A stretch of DNA of 64,000 bases from JAKASV01 sp963754845 (GTDB lineage Bacteria > Babelota > Babeliae > Babelales > Vermiphilaceae), in NCBI GenBank assembly GCA_963754845.1, contig CAVWHE010000006.1, positions 16,595 through 80,594 of the forward strand, written 5' to 3'. The notes under the pieces are model-generated. The model was given only the letters and a program-made list of their open reading frames with translations, was not told the DNA's origin and did no database searches. Positions 27,374 to 36,836 of this stretch are shown one piece after another (position 1 is the stretch's first letter; each line of letters opens with the position of its first letter). Position numbers and translations under genes: made by a program.

Positions 27374-28606
27374 ATGCAACTAACCGTCATTGTAAAAAGC
27401 TCCCTGAGAACGATTTTTCACCATACGGGACGTTCGCTTTTGACGGTACTAGGTATTATGATTGGCATTGCGGCGATTATCATAACATTTGCTATTGGTC
27501 GCGGCGCCGAAGAGCGCGTGAAAGGCCAGATTATGTGGATGGGCGAAGGGGCCTGCTACATCGTTTCCGGCAATGTTATCACCCGCGGAGCTGCTCGCGC
27601 CGCCCTCTTCAAACCCGTACGATTAACCGTCGACGACATGGACGCCATTGTTCGTCAGGTAGCCGGGATCAAGGAGATATCGCGGAGCACATACACGCTT
27701 GAATTGATCGAGTACGAAGGACAGGCGACACGCGATCGCGTACTGGGCACTGATGCCAACATTCTCAAGATCAACAGAAATAAGCTCCGCCAGGGAACAA
27801 CGTTCACACAGCAGCACGTGCTCAACAGGGCAAATGTTGCTATCATTGGACACAAGACCGCCGAAAAACTTTTCAGCAGCGCGTCGCCACTTGAAAAAAC
27901 CATTCGCATCAGTGGCTACCCTTTTGTCGTCATCGGCGTCATTGAGCACCAGGAGCATTTTTTTGGTCCTGACGATCCCAATGCACGCGTTTTTGTGCCC
28001 TTCACCGTCGCCAAAAAATATTTCAGCAAAAAAAATGAATCAGAGGACGATCTCAATGCCATAGCTTTTAATTTTGATGCGAAAGTCCCGTCAGACGCTC
28101 CCTTGAGAAAAATACGACGCATCCTACGCTCTCGCCACGGCCTGAACGAAGGAGAGGAGGATGATTTCACCATCTTTGATCAGGAGTCGATCAAGAAGAC
28201 CGCCGAGGACGCCATGAGAGTAATCAAGCTTCTTGGCCTCATCGCAGCATCCATTTCCCTCATTGTCGGTGGCATCGGGGTCATGAACATTATGCTCGTT
28301 TCCGTGCAAGAACGCCGGCAGGAAATAGGCCTTCGTCTTGCCCTCGGGGCCACGCAGACGCTCGTGCGTCTGCAATTTCTTTGCGAAGCGGTCATTGTGT
28401 GCGTGCTCGGCGGCCTCATCGGCACACTTATGGGCCCGGTACTACTTTTTATTCTTACGTGCATGACGAAGCTACCGAGTACCATCGAAGTGACGCCTCT
28501 TGTTGTTTCCCTTGCCGTTACCATTATAACAGGCGTATTCTTTGGCTATTATCCAGCACGATCAGCGGCGTTACTGAGCCCTCTTGATGCCCTCCTTGAA
28601 CGGTGA
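27374..28606 (+). CDS. MacB/FtsX-type ABC transporter permease (second of two)
   Basis: 410 residues with the same plan as its upstream neighbour: GIMIGIAAIIITFAIGRGAEE near the N-terminus and GIGVMNIMLVSVQERRQEIGLRLALGA before the last helices. It ends FFGYYPARSAALLSPLDALLER, a common MacB terminus. It starts 3 bases after the first permease. The pair likely arose by tandem duplication and may export lipids, lipoproteins or peptides. Confidence 0.88.
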   Translation: MQLTVIVKSSLRTIFHHTGRSLLTVLGIMIGIAAIIITFAIGRGAEERVKGQIMWMGEGACYIVSGNVITRGAARAALFKPVRLTVDDMDAIVRQVAGIKEISRSTYTLELIEYEGQATRDRVLGTDANILKINRNKLRQGTTFTQQHVLNRANVAIIGHKTAEKLFSSASPLEKTIRISGYPFVVIGVIEHQEHFFGPDDPNARVFVPFTVAKKYFSKKNESEDDLNAIAFNFDAKVPSDAPLRKIRRILRSRHGLNEGEEDDFTIFDQESIKKTAEDAMRVIKLLGLIAASISLIVGGIGVMNIMLVSVQERRQEIGLRLALGATQTLVRLQFLCEAVIVCVLGGLIGTLMGPVLLFILTCMTKLPSTIEVTPLVVSLAVTIITGVFFGYYPARSAALLSPLDALLER

Positions 28607-28609
28607 TGT

Positions 28610-29320
28610 ATGGCACTTTTGTACATGCGCAACATTACTAAAACGTTCGTCACAGGCGGAGTTCCCCTGACCGTCCTCAAGGACGTCAACCTCACCATCG
28701 AGCGCGGCGAACTTCTTGCTATCACGGGACCTTCTGGCTCGGGCAAATCGACGCTCATGCATCTCATAGGATGTCTTGATACAGCAACATCAGGTACGTA
28801 TACACTCGACAACAAAAATATTTCGGCATTATCGATGCGCGAGCTTGCACGCATTCGCAACGAACACATAGGTTTTGTTTTTCAAAAGTTTTTTCTCCTT
28901 TCTGATATGTGCGCCCTTGATAACGTGGCCCTCCCGCAGCTCTATGCCGGCGCAAGTGAAAAAGAAGCTCATGAAAAGGCGCGCATCCAGCTTGAGCGTT
29001 TGGGGCTCGGCCAACGCCTCACGTACTATCCCAATCAGCTTTCAGGAGGTCAGCAACAGCGCGTTGCCATCGCCCGAGCTCTCGTTAACGACCCCGACAT
29101 CATCTTGGCTGACGAACCAACTGGCAACCTTGACTCGGCAACAGGAGCGACAATTGTTAATACATTTCTTGATCTCAACGAACATCAGAATGTAACCATC
29201 ATCATAGTGACACACGATCCTGGACTTGCTCACAAAACCAAACGCATCATCAGCCTCTTTGACGGCTCCATTGTTGAAGATACAAAATTTCCAAAAGCAG
29301 CGATGCCAGACGAGCCGTGA
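28610..29320 (+). CDS. ABC transporter ATPase, LolD/MacB type
   Basis: 236 residues. Walker A GPSGSGKST, Q-loop VFQKFFLLSDMCALDNVALP, signature LSGGQQQRVAIARAL, Walker B IILADEPTGNLD and switch His VTHDPGLA are all intact. It powers the two permeases just upstream (spacing 3 bases). LolD-type ATPases drive mechanotransmission rather than substrate passage through the membrane, consistent with a TolC-linked export pump. Its stop codon overlaps the GTG of a small ORF. Confidence 0.93.
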   Translation: MALLYMRNITKTFVTGGVPLTVLKDVNLTIERGELLAITGPSGSGKSTLMHLIGCLDTATSGTYTLDNKNISALSMRELARIRNEHIGFVFQKFFLLSDMCALDNVALPQLYAGASEKEAHEKARIQLERLGLGQRLTYYPNQLSGGQQQRVAIARALVNDPDIILADEPTGNLDSATGATIVNTFLDLNEHQNVTIIIVTHDPGLAHKTKRIISLFDGSIVEDTKFPKAAMPDEP

Positions 29321-29478
29321 ACGAGCGTAGTATTTTTAACCTACATCGGGCAACCCTTGACCACGACTACGCCAAACAACGCGGGCTTGTTTTTATGGAA
29401 GGAGTAAGCAGCGATGGTCGCAAAGAGATTGGTGAAGGAACCAGCCCCGGACCTATGACGTGTGTGTTCTACTTGTAG
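29317..29478 (+). CDS. Small ORF coupled to the ABC ATPase gene, unknown
   Basis: 53 residues from a GTG that overlaps the ATPase stop codon (GTGA). The product is hydrophilic, starts MNERSIFNLHRATLDHDYA and ends without a membrane segment. The overlap suggests translational coupling. Nothing else supports it, and it could be a remnant of a longer gene. Confidence 0.3.
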   Translation: MNERSIFNLHRATLDHDYAKQRGLVFMEGVSSDGRKEIGEGTSPGPMTCVFYL

Positions 29479-29540
29479 GGCATTGTTCAGAGGTCTATTA
29501 TTGCAATCTGCAACCATTGGTATTTTAGATGATTTTTTTG

Positions 29541-29546
29541 TATAAT
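29541..29546 (+). promoter_or_regulatory. Likely -10 box (TATAAT) for the ankyrin gene
   Basis: A perfect TATAAT in AT-rich sequence, 59 bases before the ankyrin start codon. A convincing -35 box is not seen. Confidence 0.4.
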
Positions 29547-29599
29547 TCTACACTTAGTGGCTAATTATTATTTGAGACTATTTGCAGAAGGATCTATTG

Positions 29600-31027
29600 G
29601 TGAATTACATACTTAGACGTGTTTTGTTGTGTACCATAATTTTCACGTGTTCGCCGTCTTTTTATGCTATGGAGCCAGGTGGTGAGACACCGCTTTGCGC
29701 AGCAGTTCGAGATGGCAACAAGGAAACGGTTGTTCAATTGCTTAATGACGGAGCTAACATAAAAGCGACAGATAACGATGGTAACCACCCTCTCCACTGG
29801 GCTTGCGCGTACGGCCATACGGAAATCGTTGAACTACTTCTTGACAGGGGGGCTAACATAGAAGCAGCAGATGGTTATGGGCGCCATGCTCTTCACCTGG
29901 CTTGCGAGTACGGCCATACGGAAACCGTCGAACTGCTTCTTGACAGGGGGGCTAACAGAGAAGCGACAAGGGCGAATGGTGCACGACCCCTCCACGGGGC
30001 ATGCTGGGCGGGCAACGCGGAAATCGTTGAACTACTTCTTGCCAGGGGGGCTAACAGAGAAGCGACAGGTAGGAATGGTGCACGACCCCTCCACTGGGCA
30101 TGCTGGGCGGGCAACGCGGAAATCGCTGGACTACTTCTTGCCAGAGGTGCTGACATAGAAGCGACAGGTAGGAATGGTGCACGACCCCTCCACTGGGCGT
30201 GCGGGAAAGGCCATCCTCTCCATATGGCGTGCGGGAAAGGCCATACGGAAATCGTCGAACTACTTCTTGCCAGGGGAGCTAACATAGAAGCAGCAGATAA
30301 CGATGGGTGCTCTGCTCTTCACATGGCTTGCGCGTACGGCCATACGGAAACCGTCGAACTGCTTCTTGACAGGGGGGCTGACATAGAAGCAGCAGATAAC
30401 GATGGTAACCGCCCTCTCCACTGTGCCTCCAAGGTAGGGGCGGAAGATATTGTTGACCTTCTCCTGCTCTATGGAGCTCATGAGGATGCCCGCGACAATG
30501 AAGGAAGAACTGCTGCCGACCTTACTTTATATCTTGAGAAATATATCCTCATTCGCGACCGCGTCACGCGCATGCGCACGTTTTTACAGCATCTGGCCAA
30601 AGCCAATCTGGAAGAAGCAAAGAGTGCATTCAGGGATCTCGGTCAGCCTGGCACACATTACAATCTTCATGGCAGGGATGGCAGGACACCACTGCATTAT
30701 GCCGTACGTAACGCCGGCAGATGCGAGAGCATCAGCAACAGCTGGGTAAAGCTTGTTAGCGCTCTTATTGATCGAGCGGTCGATGTTAATGTCCGCGATT
30801 GTGATGGCAATACGCCGCTTCATTACGCCGTGTTTAATGAAAATGCTCTCCTTACCCGTTTTCTCGTTGCACGCGGTGCACGCGTTGATGTGCAAAACCG
30901 TGAAGGTATTTCACCTATGTCGGCAAATGCAAGTTTTTTCATGAATTATGTCTTCGGCTCAGCACGTGCCATTAAAGATGTTGAAAGTTCGAGCTCCTTG
31001 AGTGGTGCCGGTGCTCACCAAAAATAA
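29600..31027 (+). CDS. Secreted ankyrin-repeat protein
   Basis: 475 residues. A signal peptide (VLLCTIIFTCSPSFYA) is followed by about ten or more 33-residue ankyrin repeats. Repeat units carry the G-T-PLH-A and V-LLL--GA hallmarks, as in HWACAYGHTEIVELLLDRGA. A spacer of about 90 residues (roughly 315-385) separates the main array from two final repeats. I start at GTG 29600, with AAGGA 8 bases upstream, rather than TTG 29582. Repeats in the first array are nearly identical in DNA, and one (HWACGKGHPLHMACGKGHTE) is a partial duplication, showing recent expansion. Ankyrin proteins of intracellular bacteria often act on host proteins. Confidence 0.85.
   Translation: MNYILRRVLLCTIIFTCSPSFYAMEPGGETPLCAAVRDGNKETVVQLLNDGANIKATDNDGNHPLHWACAYGHTEIVELLLDRGANIEAADGYGRHALHLACEYGHTETVELLLDRGANREATRANGARPLHGACWAGNAEIVELLLARGANREATGRNGARPLHWACWAGNAEIAGLLLARGADIEATGRNGARPLHWACGKGHPLHMACGKGHTEIVELLLARGANIEAADNDGCSALHMACAYGHTETVELLLDRGADIEAADNDGNRPLHCASKVGAEDIVDLLLLYGAHEDARDNEGRTAADLTLYLEKYILIRDRVTRMRTFLQHLAKANLEEAKSAFRDLGQPGTHYNLHGRDGRTPLHYAVRNAGRCESISNSWVKLVSALIDRAVDVNVRDCDGNTPLHYAVFNENALLTRFLVARGARVDVQNREGISPMSANASFFMNYVFGSARAIKDVESSSSLSGAGAHQK
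29800..30420 (+). repeat. Near-identical 99-base DNA repeats inside the ankyrin gene
   Basis: The segment giving GGCCATACGGAAAT..GT and CTACTTCTTG..AGG recurs every 99 bases with few changes. The block with GGTGCACGACCCCTCCAC appears three times in a row. High DNA identity implies unequal recombination within the gene. Confidence 0.7.
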
Positions 31028-31259
31028 GTAAAGTTTGGGGGCGGTGGGTGAGATCGGAGGCTCTGAAACCGCCCTTATTTCCTTGGCTATCCATGTGAGA
31101 AGATGCAGAACATAGCTTCATAGCGCAGGGTGCTTTTGTTCATTCATTCACCGCAACTCACGCAAACTCGATAATCTTTGGCATCACGTTATAGTCGAGC
31201 TTTGCTTGATTTTTCCCTTATAATTTGATGCCAAGATTTATCGAGTTCGCGTTCATTAC

Positions 31260-34200
31260 TTATGACCGAAAAAAGCGGTCAATGAAGCGCATCTTCTCTT
31301 CGTCGCACTTTTTCATGGAGGCGTTCGTTCGGCAGGGCCCGAGAATCGCGGTAAGCTCTTCATTTGAACGGGCAAGATTGGCAAGGAATTGTGAATCCTG
31401 CAGCTGCATCCACGAGTATAACGATGAAGCGAAAGCTCGTTTTTCTTGGTCGTGCTCACACGCGGAATCAAATTTGGCTAGAGCATGGGCGGCCGAAGAA
31501 AAATGGCTCCTATGAGCACATTCGGTGGCGCGGAGCCCAGGACATATATCCTTCGCTGTCCACGCGTAGAGTGAGCGTAAAAATGCACCACGTGCCTGAT
31601 GACACACCTGCGGCCCCGGTTCTTCAAGGAGAGACGGGATGATGGTGTTCGCAAGAAGCCGCGACGTGCTGTAGTTTGTTCCACACACATCGCGCGCCAA
31701 AAAATCAAGCCATTGCGGTTGTACGAGCCTGCTATACATTGCTGAAAGCAAATGTTTGTAGGCGCTTGAAACGGCATCGCAGGACGTGCCGTGGTGCACA
31801 CACAAAAGAATCCACGACACAAGCTCGGCTGCTCCGAGGGGAAGCATGTTTCCAGCCTCAAGTTCGGTGCCAAGACATTCGCATATGAGGTCAAAAAAAT
31901 GATTGAGGGAATCTTGGCGTTCCGTCGATGCCCTACTTTTAACGAGTGTAGCAAGGAGCGACGAGATCCTTGCGGAGCTTGTCGCACAATCTTTTATTAC
32001 TGAAACATGAGGCGCCAAGGTGTGGCATAGTGTATCGATAAGGTTCCGCCGTGCTCCCTCCTCGCTTGATGGCAACGGAGAAGAAAGAATGATTTCTACG
32101 AGCTCTGCAGCTTCGCTTTTTTCCTCATGGATGCGCTCTGTCAGCGCCTTTATTGCCGCGCCACCTGCTGCTGCTTCGTAGAGGCTTTTCATGAGTTTTG
32201 TGGAGCACAAGCGCGGCTGCCGTACTTCGATGAGAGCACGGATGCGTGCAACGGGTTCTGAGAGTACAAACGACGCGGCCATGTGCACATCCTCGGGCCA
32301 TCGCTCGAGAAGGTTCTGCACGAAGTGGTCACCATGAGCGTCGTCCTGGCCCTGCTGGCCGCTCCATGTGCGCAAACGGTTCACGAGCTTTTCGATGATT
32401 ACGTGGGCCTGCCCGTGTGAGAGGTTTTTGAGTAACTCTGGTCGTGGCGTCCAGAAGCAGACGTCACGTGACGCCGATCGACCATCGAGGACGAGCTTGA
32501 GGGCGCACAGCAACCCCAGGGACGTAGTTTGGCGTTCAAAGATGTTTCTCGTCAGCGAACCACAATCGCTGACCGCACCCAAAAATGCCATCATGCTTCC
32601 CTCATCACTGGCCACATGTTTGCTCGCCGAGCACACAATCCTCGCCAGAACTTCGCCGCCATCGGCTGCCATAATGCCGCCACTGACTTCAGCATTTTTC
32701 CATGCCACTGCTATGCCAAGAGCAGCTGCCATGAAGTCGCCTTCTGTGGCCAAGGGCAGCGCGTAAAGCGCGAGGCCACCGTTGGTATCGCGAAAAGCTG
32801 GAAGCCGAAAAAGACTCGTATACGAGGTTGGCAAGGAGGCAGAGAGGCACGCGTGGGCAAAGGAAAGCGGCGCTTCTCTTCTGCCTATGCCAACCATGAG
32901 CGCGTCAAGGAAATCGTTGGCATCGTCCTGCCGTTGAGGGGTAAGTGAAAAATGAAGGTTTGAAAATTTCCACGAAAGCGTCGGGGCGGCGACGCCGTTT
33001 CTTGAAAACGTAAGATCAACTTCATTATCGGTAAAAAAGCACGCGGCCTCAGGACCCGTCAAAGGATGTCGGGGAGCGATCTCCATGTCAATATCGACGC
33101 CAGGTTTTTTGAGCTTATGAGCAAGATCGTCAAGCGAGGTAACTCCCGGACACAGGGTTGAAAGAACTTTCATGATATTATCAAAGCCCGGACGTATGTT
33201 GCACACGCATACTTTGCCGCCCCGCGACTCGCTGTAGGCCACGCCGGGAAGTTCTGAGACAACGTGTGCCCAGTCACCGTGTGCTTGAGGTGTATCTATG
33301 CCCTCGGCGGTGGGACGGCGCTCGTAAAAATCTGTAACTGGCGCGACAAAGCCTACGTCGCGGAGTATCTGCGGGCAAAATTTCTTGGTCCCTGAATCGT
33401 AGCAAATGGTATTAATAAGGTTGCGCAGCGACGTTTCTCCGCAATCGGGAAACCCCTTGCCTTTGTAAGGGGCATCGCACACCATGTCGACCGTGGGTGG
33501 CAATATCACATCGTAGATTTCAAAACCTCCGCGTGCAAATGTTAGTTCATCAAGAGGCCATGAGGCGATATACTCAGGCAACGCAAGGGCAGCTTCTTTA
33601 AGATCTTCGTAGTCGGCGAACGTGAAAGGTCGCTCTTCAAGGTCAGATGGCCACGTGTAAAGGTGGGAAGGTTCGATGCCAAGGCCGTGTGCGACGGCAT
33701 CCATGTACGCACGTACGTCGGCGATGGTATGCCCCTTCTTCCATAAAAATGCTGCAAGCATACCGGGAACGAGGTCGCGCGAAGAGCGTCCGTCGAAACC
33801 AGCCTGTGAGGCACGCGCCAAAATTTTACTAAAACGCTCAATGCGTGGGTCGCCGGCATCAAGAAGCCTCTGTGCCGTTGCTATCTTTGCCGTCAAACTA
33901 TCGCGGCGTGCATCAAGCACGCGTAGTTCCTCCTTGAGTCTCTGGCCCTTCAGAGCGTATTCACGTCGCACCTGCTTACGGCTCACCGTGGACTGGTCGC
34001 CGAACGCACGTAGTTCGATGGTTTGCGGCTCTCGTTCGCGAAGCATACGATTCGTCGACGTCAACGCCTGGCTGAGCTCAGCATGGTTACGCTCAAGGTC
34101 GCCGAGCTCTCTTGCCAGCGTATCAAGAGATTTTTGCGTATGCTCGGCGATACCAAACTTTACTGCCGACGCAAGCTCGTCACGTATAATGCCATGTACA

Positions 34201-34622
34201 TTTTTGTAAACGAGTGCGGCGAGAGTTCCGGCAGTAGCGCAGCTAAAATGGGCTGCAGCTTTGCTTGTATGGCTTGTTGCATCAAGAGAGCCGTCGGTTG
34301 CGACATGAAAAAGTTCTCCAGCAAGTTCGCCAAGTGGATCATCAGCCGGGGCATGAAGACTGACATTTTTTATGAAATTGCTTGAAAGAATAGCAGCACC
34401 CGTTGCGGGACTCAGGAGTTCCTGACAATCGTCCACAACGATGAAGCTATCCTTGGCATCGGGTGTTGCGCCCGAATGCGGTACTTTTATGCTCGTGGCG
34501 ATGCCAGTGGCCAGTCCGCGCAAAGCCGTGAGGTGTATACCAGCACGCACCGCCGCCCCAACCATGATGATGGCGAAGGAGACGATGCTTGCACATAGAT
34601 TTAGACGCTGAGGATACCTCAT
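31260..34622 (-). CDS. Large secreted protein of unknown function with a coiled-coil region
   Basis: 1120 residues with a signal peptide (ends near VGAAVRAG); AAGGAG lies 10 bases before the ATG. Residues about 180-275 are a charged coiled coil. Near residue 390 is a Cys-containing segment GFPDCGETSLRNLIN, flanked by Cys residues. It looks like the nucleophile region of a cysteine hydrolase, but no His/Asp partner is assigned with confidence. The C-terminal 400 residues are helical, HEAT-like in appearance. I do not recognise a family. It stands alone between a convergent ankyrin gene and an IS5-type element. Confidence 0.6.
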   Translation of the reverse strand: MRYPQRLNLCASIVSFAIIMVGAAVRAGIHLTALRGLATGIATSIKVPHSGATPDAKDSFIVVDDCQELLSPATGAAILSSNFIKNVSLHAPADDPLGELAGELFHVATDGSLDATSHTSKAAAHFSCATAGTLAALVYKNVHGIIRDELASAVKFGIAEHTQKSLDTLARELGDLERNHAELSQALTSTNRMLREREPQTIELRAFGDQSTVSRKQVRREYALKGQRLKEELRVLDARRDSLTAKIATAQRLLDAGDPRIERFSKILARASQAGFDGRSSRDLVPGMLAAFLWKKGHTIADVRAYMDAVAHGLGIEPSHLYTWPSDLEERPFTFADYEDLKEAALALPEYIASWPLDELTFARGGFEIYDVILPPTVDMVCDAPYKGKGFPDCGETSLRNLINTICYDSGTKKFCPQILRDVGFVAPVTDFYERRPTAEGIDTPQAHGDWAHVVSELPGVAYSESRGGKVCVCNIRPGFDNIMKVLSTLCPGVTSLDDLAHKLKKPGVDIDMEIAPRHPLTGPEAACFFTDNEVDLTFSRNGVAAPTLSWKFSNLHFSLTPQRQDDANDFLDALMVGIGRREAPLSFAHACLSASLPTSYTSLFRLPAFRDTNGGLALYALPLATEGDFMAAALGIAVAWKNAEVSGGIMAADGGEVLARIVCSASKHVASDEGSMMAFLGAVSDCGSLTRNIFERQTTSLGLLCALKLVLDGRSASRDVCFWTPRPELLKNLSHGQAHVIIEKLVNRLRTWSGQQGQDDAHGDHFVQNLLERWPEDVHMAASFVLSEPVARIRALIEVRQPRLCSTKLMKSLYEAAAGGAAIKALTERIHEEKSEAAELVEIILSSPLPSSEEGARRNLIDTLCHTLAPHVSVIKDCATSSARISSLLATLVKSRASTERQDSLNHFFDLICECLGTELEAGNMLPLGAAELVSWILLCVHHGTSCDAVSSAYKHLLSAMYSRLVQPQWLDFLARDVCGTNYSTSRLLANTIIPSLLEEPGPQVCHQARGAFLRSLYAWTAKDICPGLRATECAHRSHFSSAAHALAKFDSACEHDQEKRAFASSLYSWMQLQDSQFLANLARSNEELTAILGPCRTNASMKKCDEEKMRFIDRFFRS

Positions 34623-34652
34623 GAGAGAGAACTCCTTTTTTGTGTGCTCTTA

Positions 34653-35500
34653 GGCCCTGTTGACTTTTTATCGGAGCCATATGCAAGTCCCCACAAAAAG
34701 CAGAAAGGCCCGGTAATTGCGCAGCTTTTTATCGAAACGAGAAAAAATGCGTCTGTACTGCTTAATCTTTGAAAAGAAACACTCGATGACAGACCTCTCC
34801 TTGTAGACGTGTTTGTCGTATTCCACAACTTGCGTTCGATTACTTTTGCCTGGGATTACCGGGCAACAATTTTGAGCCCTTATTTGCCTGCGAAAAGGGT
34901 CCGAGTCATACCCCATGTCACCGATGATATGCGATTCAGAATCTCCCTTAATAAGCTCCTCTCCTTGGGTGATGTCGGCAACTTGGCCTGGTGTAATAAT
35001 GAATTTAAGAGGATTTCCGAGAGCATCAACCTTAGCATGGACCTTTGTAGTGAAGCCCCCCTTGCTTCGCCCAAGACCCTCTTCTGCTTGTTTGCCGTGG
35101 CCAGCTGCGCACGGATGTGCTCTGACTATTGTTGCGTCAACAGACAGATACTCCTGGTCAGGGTCGTGTATACAAAAGGCAAAAAGTTTCTCCCATACGC
35201 CCTTTTTGCTCCAGGCATCGAATCTTTTGTATACACTGTTCCACGCGCCGTATCGTTCTGGCAACTCCCTCCATTGCGCTCCAGTTCGCATAATCCAGTA
35301 CACTGCCTCAACGAAGTTCCTGAGCCTTTCTTCGCTGACGACGTAAATTTTGGCGTCTTCTTTCAGGAAGGCAAACATTTTTTCCCACGCATCACTTGTG
35401 ATATACTTTCCCTGCATGATAGCTCCTGTTCGAGTGTTCCATTTTTTTGGATTGGAGTTATCATGCAAAAAAATCAGCGTTTTGAAAAGTCAACAGGGCC
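34653..35500 (-). mobile_element. IS5-family insertion sequence (intact)
   Basis: An 848-base element with 16-base perfect inverted repeats, GGCCCTGTTGACTTTT at 34653-34668 and AAAAGTCAACAGGGCC at 35485-35500. It is flanked by TA on both sides (34651-34652 and 35501-35502), a likely target duplication. It encodes one full-length transposase. The size fits the IS427 subgroup. Confidence 0.9.
34668..35417 (-). CDS. IS5-family transposase
   Basis: 249 residues from ATG 35417 (MQGKYITSDAWEKMFAFL). The N-terminal half has MRTGAQWRELPERYGAWNSVYKRF, the usual IS5/IS427 DUF4096-like segment. Catalytic parts are DATIVRAH (first Asp), GDMGYDSD (second Asp) and KERSVIECFFSKIKQYRRI (Glu), which make up the DDE set. 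Many IS427 members split this gene into two frames; here a single frame is intact. The stop overlaps the inner end of the left inverted repeat. Confidence 0.92.
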   Translation of the reverse strand: MQGKYITSDAWEKMFAFLKEDAKIYVVSEERLRNFVEAVYWIMRTGAQWRELPERYGAWNSVYKRFDAWSKKGVWEKLFAFCIHDPDQEYLSVDATIVRAHPCAAGHGKQAEEGLGRSKGGFTTKVHAKVDALGNPLKFIITPGQVADITQGEELIKGDSESHIIGDMGYDSDPFRRQIRAQNCCPVIPGKSNRTQVVEYDKHVYKERSVIECFFSKIKQYRRIFSRFDKKLRNYRAFLLFVGTCIWLR

Positions 35501-35889
35501 TAGTAATTGAGGCTTTGACAGAAAAAATCAACAGGCTCGCAATAGGCTCGCAACAGGCTCGAGCAGACAACATTAAAAAACTGAAGTATGTTTTAAAAGA
35601 ACAACCATCTTCTATAAATTCTGGCACGTAAAATTCTTTCTGTCAAAATCACGATGCAAAAATTGGCAATAATTAATCGATAATTGTTTCCTTTGAAATA
35701 CTTTTTGCGTAAACTTATTGACAAATTTCAAATTAATTCTGTAGGATTAGTCTTGTCCCGCATGTGCACAACGCGATGGGTGCGTGCGTCGCATGTGGCG
35801 CGTGCTCGCCGGGCATCGTTGGCGGGGTGGGTTGCTTTTTGTGTAGTTATTGTGTCTTATCGTTGTAAGTATTGAGGGGAGGTTTTCAC
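35501..35889. other. AT-rich intergenic region with one promoter
   Basis: No gene is visible. Short direct repeats of AATAGGCTCGC/AACAGGCTCG occur near 35535-35560. A promoter for the downstream secreted protein lies at 35718-35747, leaving a leader of about 140 bases. Confidence 0.6.
35718..35747 (+). promoter_or_regulatory. Sigma-70-type promoter
   Basis: A perfect -35 box TTGACA (35718-35723), an 18-base spacer and a -10 box TAGGAT (35742-35747), upstream of the repeat-bearing secreted protein gene. Confidence 0.55.
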
Positions 35890-36660
35890 ATGAAGAAAAA
35901 ATTAGTTTTAGCCGCGTGTGTGGTCTCTTTGAACGTCGGGGCGTCTTTGTTCGGTGGGGGCGGAGGATATCAGGAAGGATACCAAGAAGGATACCGGGAA
36001 GGATACCGGGAAGGATACCAGAGGGGATACCAGAAGAAACAAAAGCGGGAGGCACTTTCGAAGGAAGATGCCATGCAAAGGCTGCATCGTATGTGGCAAG
36101 CACTGCCAATGGAAACGACGCTTCCCATGATCCCGCATGATATCTTTGGACGTATCGTTAGGAATAGGGGCACAGGCACTATTGCCAGGCAAGAAAACGA
36201 GCCAGGTGAAGTTACAGTTAACGTAGAAAACACACTGCCAACGATGGTATACGTCGTTGCCTATCCTTTCACTCCACCGAACGAGCAGGGTCTTGTTACT
36301 CCAGCCGGTTCAACAGGGTCTGAAGTTGGAGTGATTTTTCTCAATCAGCCGCTTAGTGCAGCTCGCTTACCTAAGGCCGCAATGTTCGGTGCTCTTGGTT
36401 CGTCGAACCCAATGAAACTTCCCGTCGCTGATCTGCAAATTCGTGTTATGCCGGTAAAACCCGTAAATAACATAAAATTTCAGTTAAAAAGCAATCTCGG
36501 ATTTCCCGAGTTGTTTGCTGACATACGTGCCACTTACCTCGAAAAAACCAAGAAGATCACCATAGAACAAGTAACCTCTTCTGATCTTGGGATTGTTTTC
36601 GGCCTTTCTCTCATTGGCGAGGACGATCAAAGCTTCGAATTTATTCCTTTAAAGAAATAA
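35890..36660 (+). CDS. Secreted protein with an EGY(Q/R) tandem-repeat segment
   Basis: 256 residues: signal peptide MKKKLVLAACVVSLNVGASL, then a short Gly run, then six four-residue repeats of the type EGYQ/EGYR (about residues 27-48). A folded-looking domain with alternating beta strands follows (TVNVENTLPTMVYVVAYPF and later segments). AGGGGAGG lies upstream of the ATG at 35890. The product is of unknown function and probably located at the cell surface or secreted. The 12-base DNA repeat behind the EGY(Q/R) units could change length by slippage without breaking the frame. Confidence 0.7.
   Translation: MKKKLVLAACVVSLNVGASLFGGGGGYQEGYQEGYREGYREGYQRGYQKKQKREALSKEDAMQRLHRMWQALPMETTLPMIPHDIFGRIVRNRGTGTIARQENEPGEVTVNVENTLPTMVYVVAYPFTPPNEQGLVTPAGSTGSEVGVIFLNQPLSAARLPKAAMFGALGSSNPMKLPVADLQIRVMPVKPVNNIKFQLKSNLGFPELFADIRATYLEKTKKITIEQVTSSDLGIVFGLSLIGEDDQSFEFIPLKK
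35964..36035 (+). repeat. 12-base tandem repeat (minisatellite) in a secreted-protein gene
   Basis: GAAGGATACCAA/CGG is repeated about six times in tandem and in frame, encoding the E-G-Y-(Q/R) units. Confidence 0.8.
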
Positions 36661-36836
36661 AAATGAACCAAGTCCTTCCACCGACTACTACGCCGACGCC
36701 TCCGTCGTCATGAGACTGAGCAGCCTCTTCGCGGTCTACTTCATTCGTCGTACAAAGTGGGCGCGCGCTGCGCGCCCTTGTGTTTGTGCGCTCGGCTTTT
36801 TTTGCTCGCCCTGCGCGTGCTTTTAACGAAGCACGC

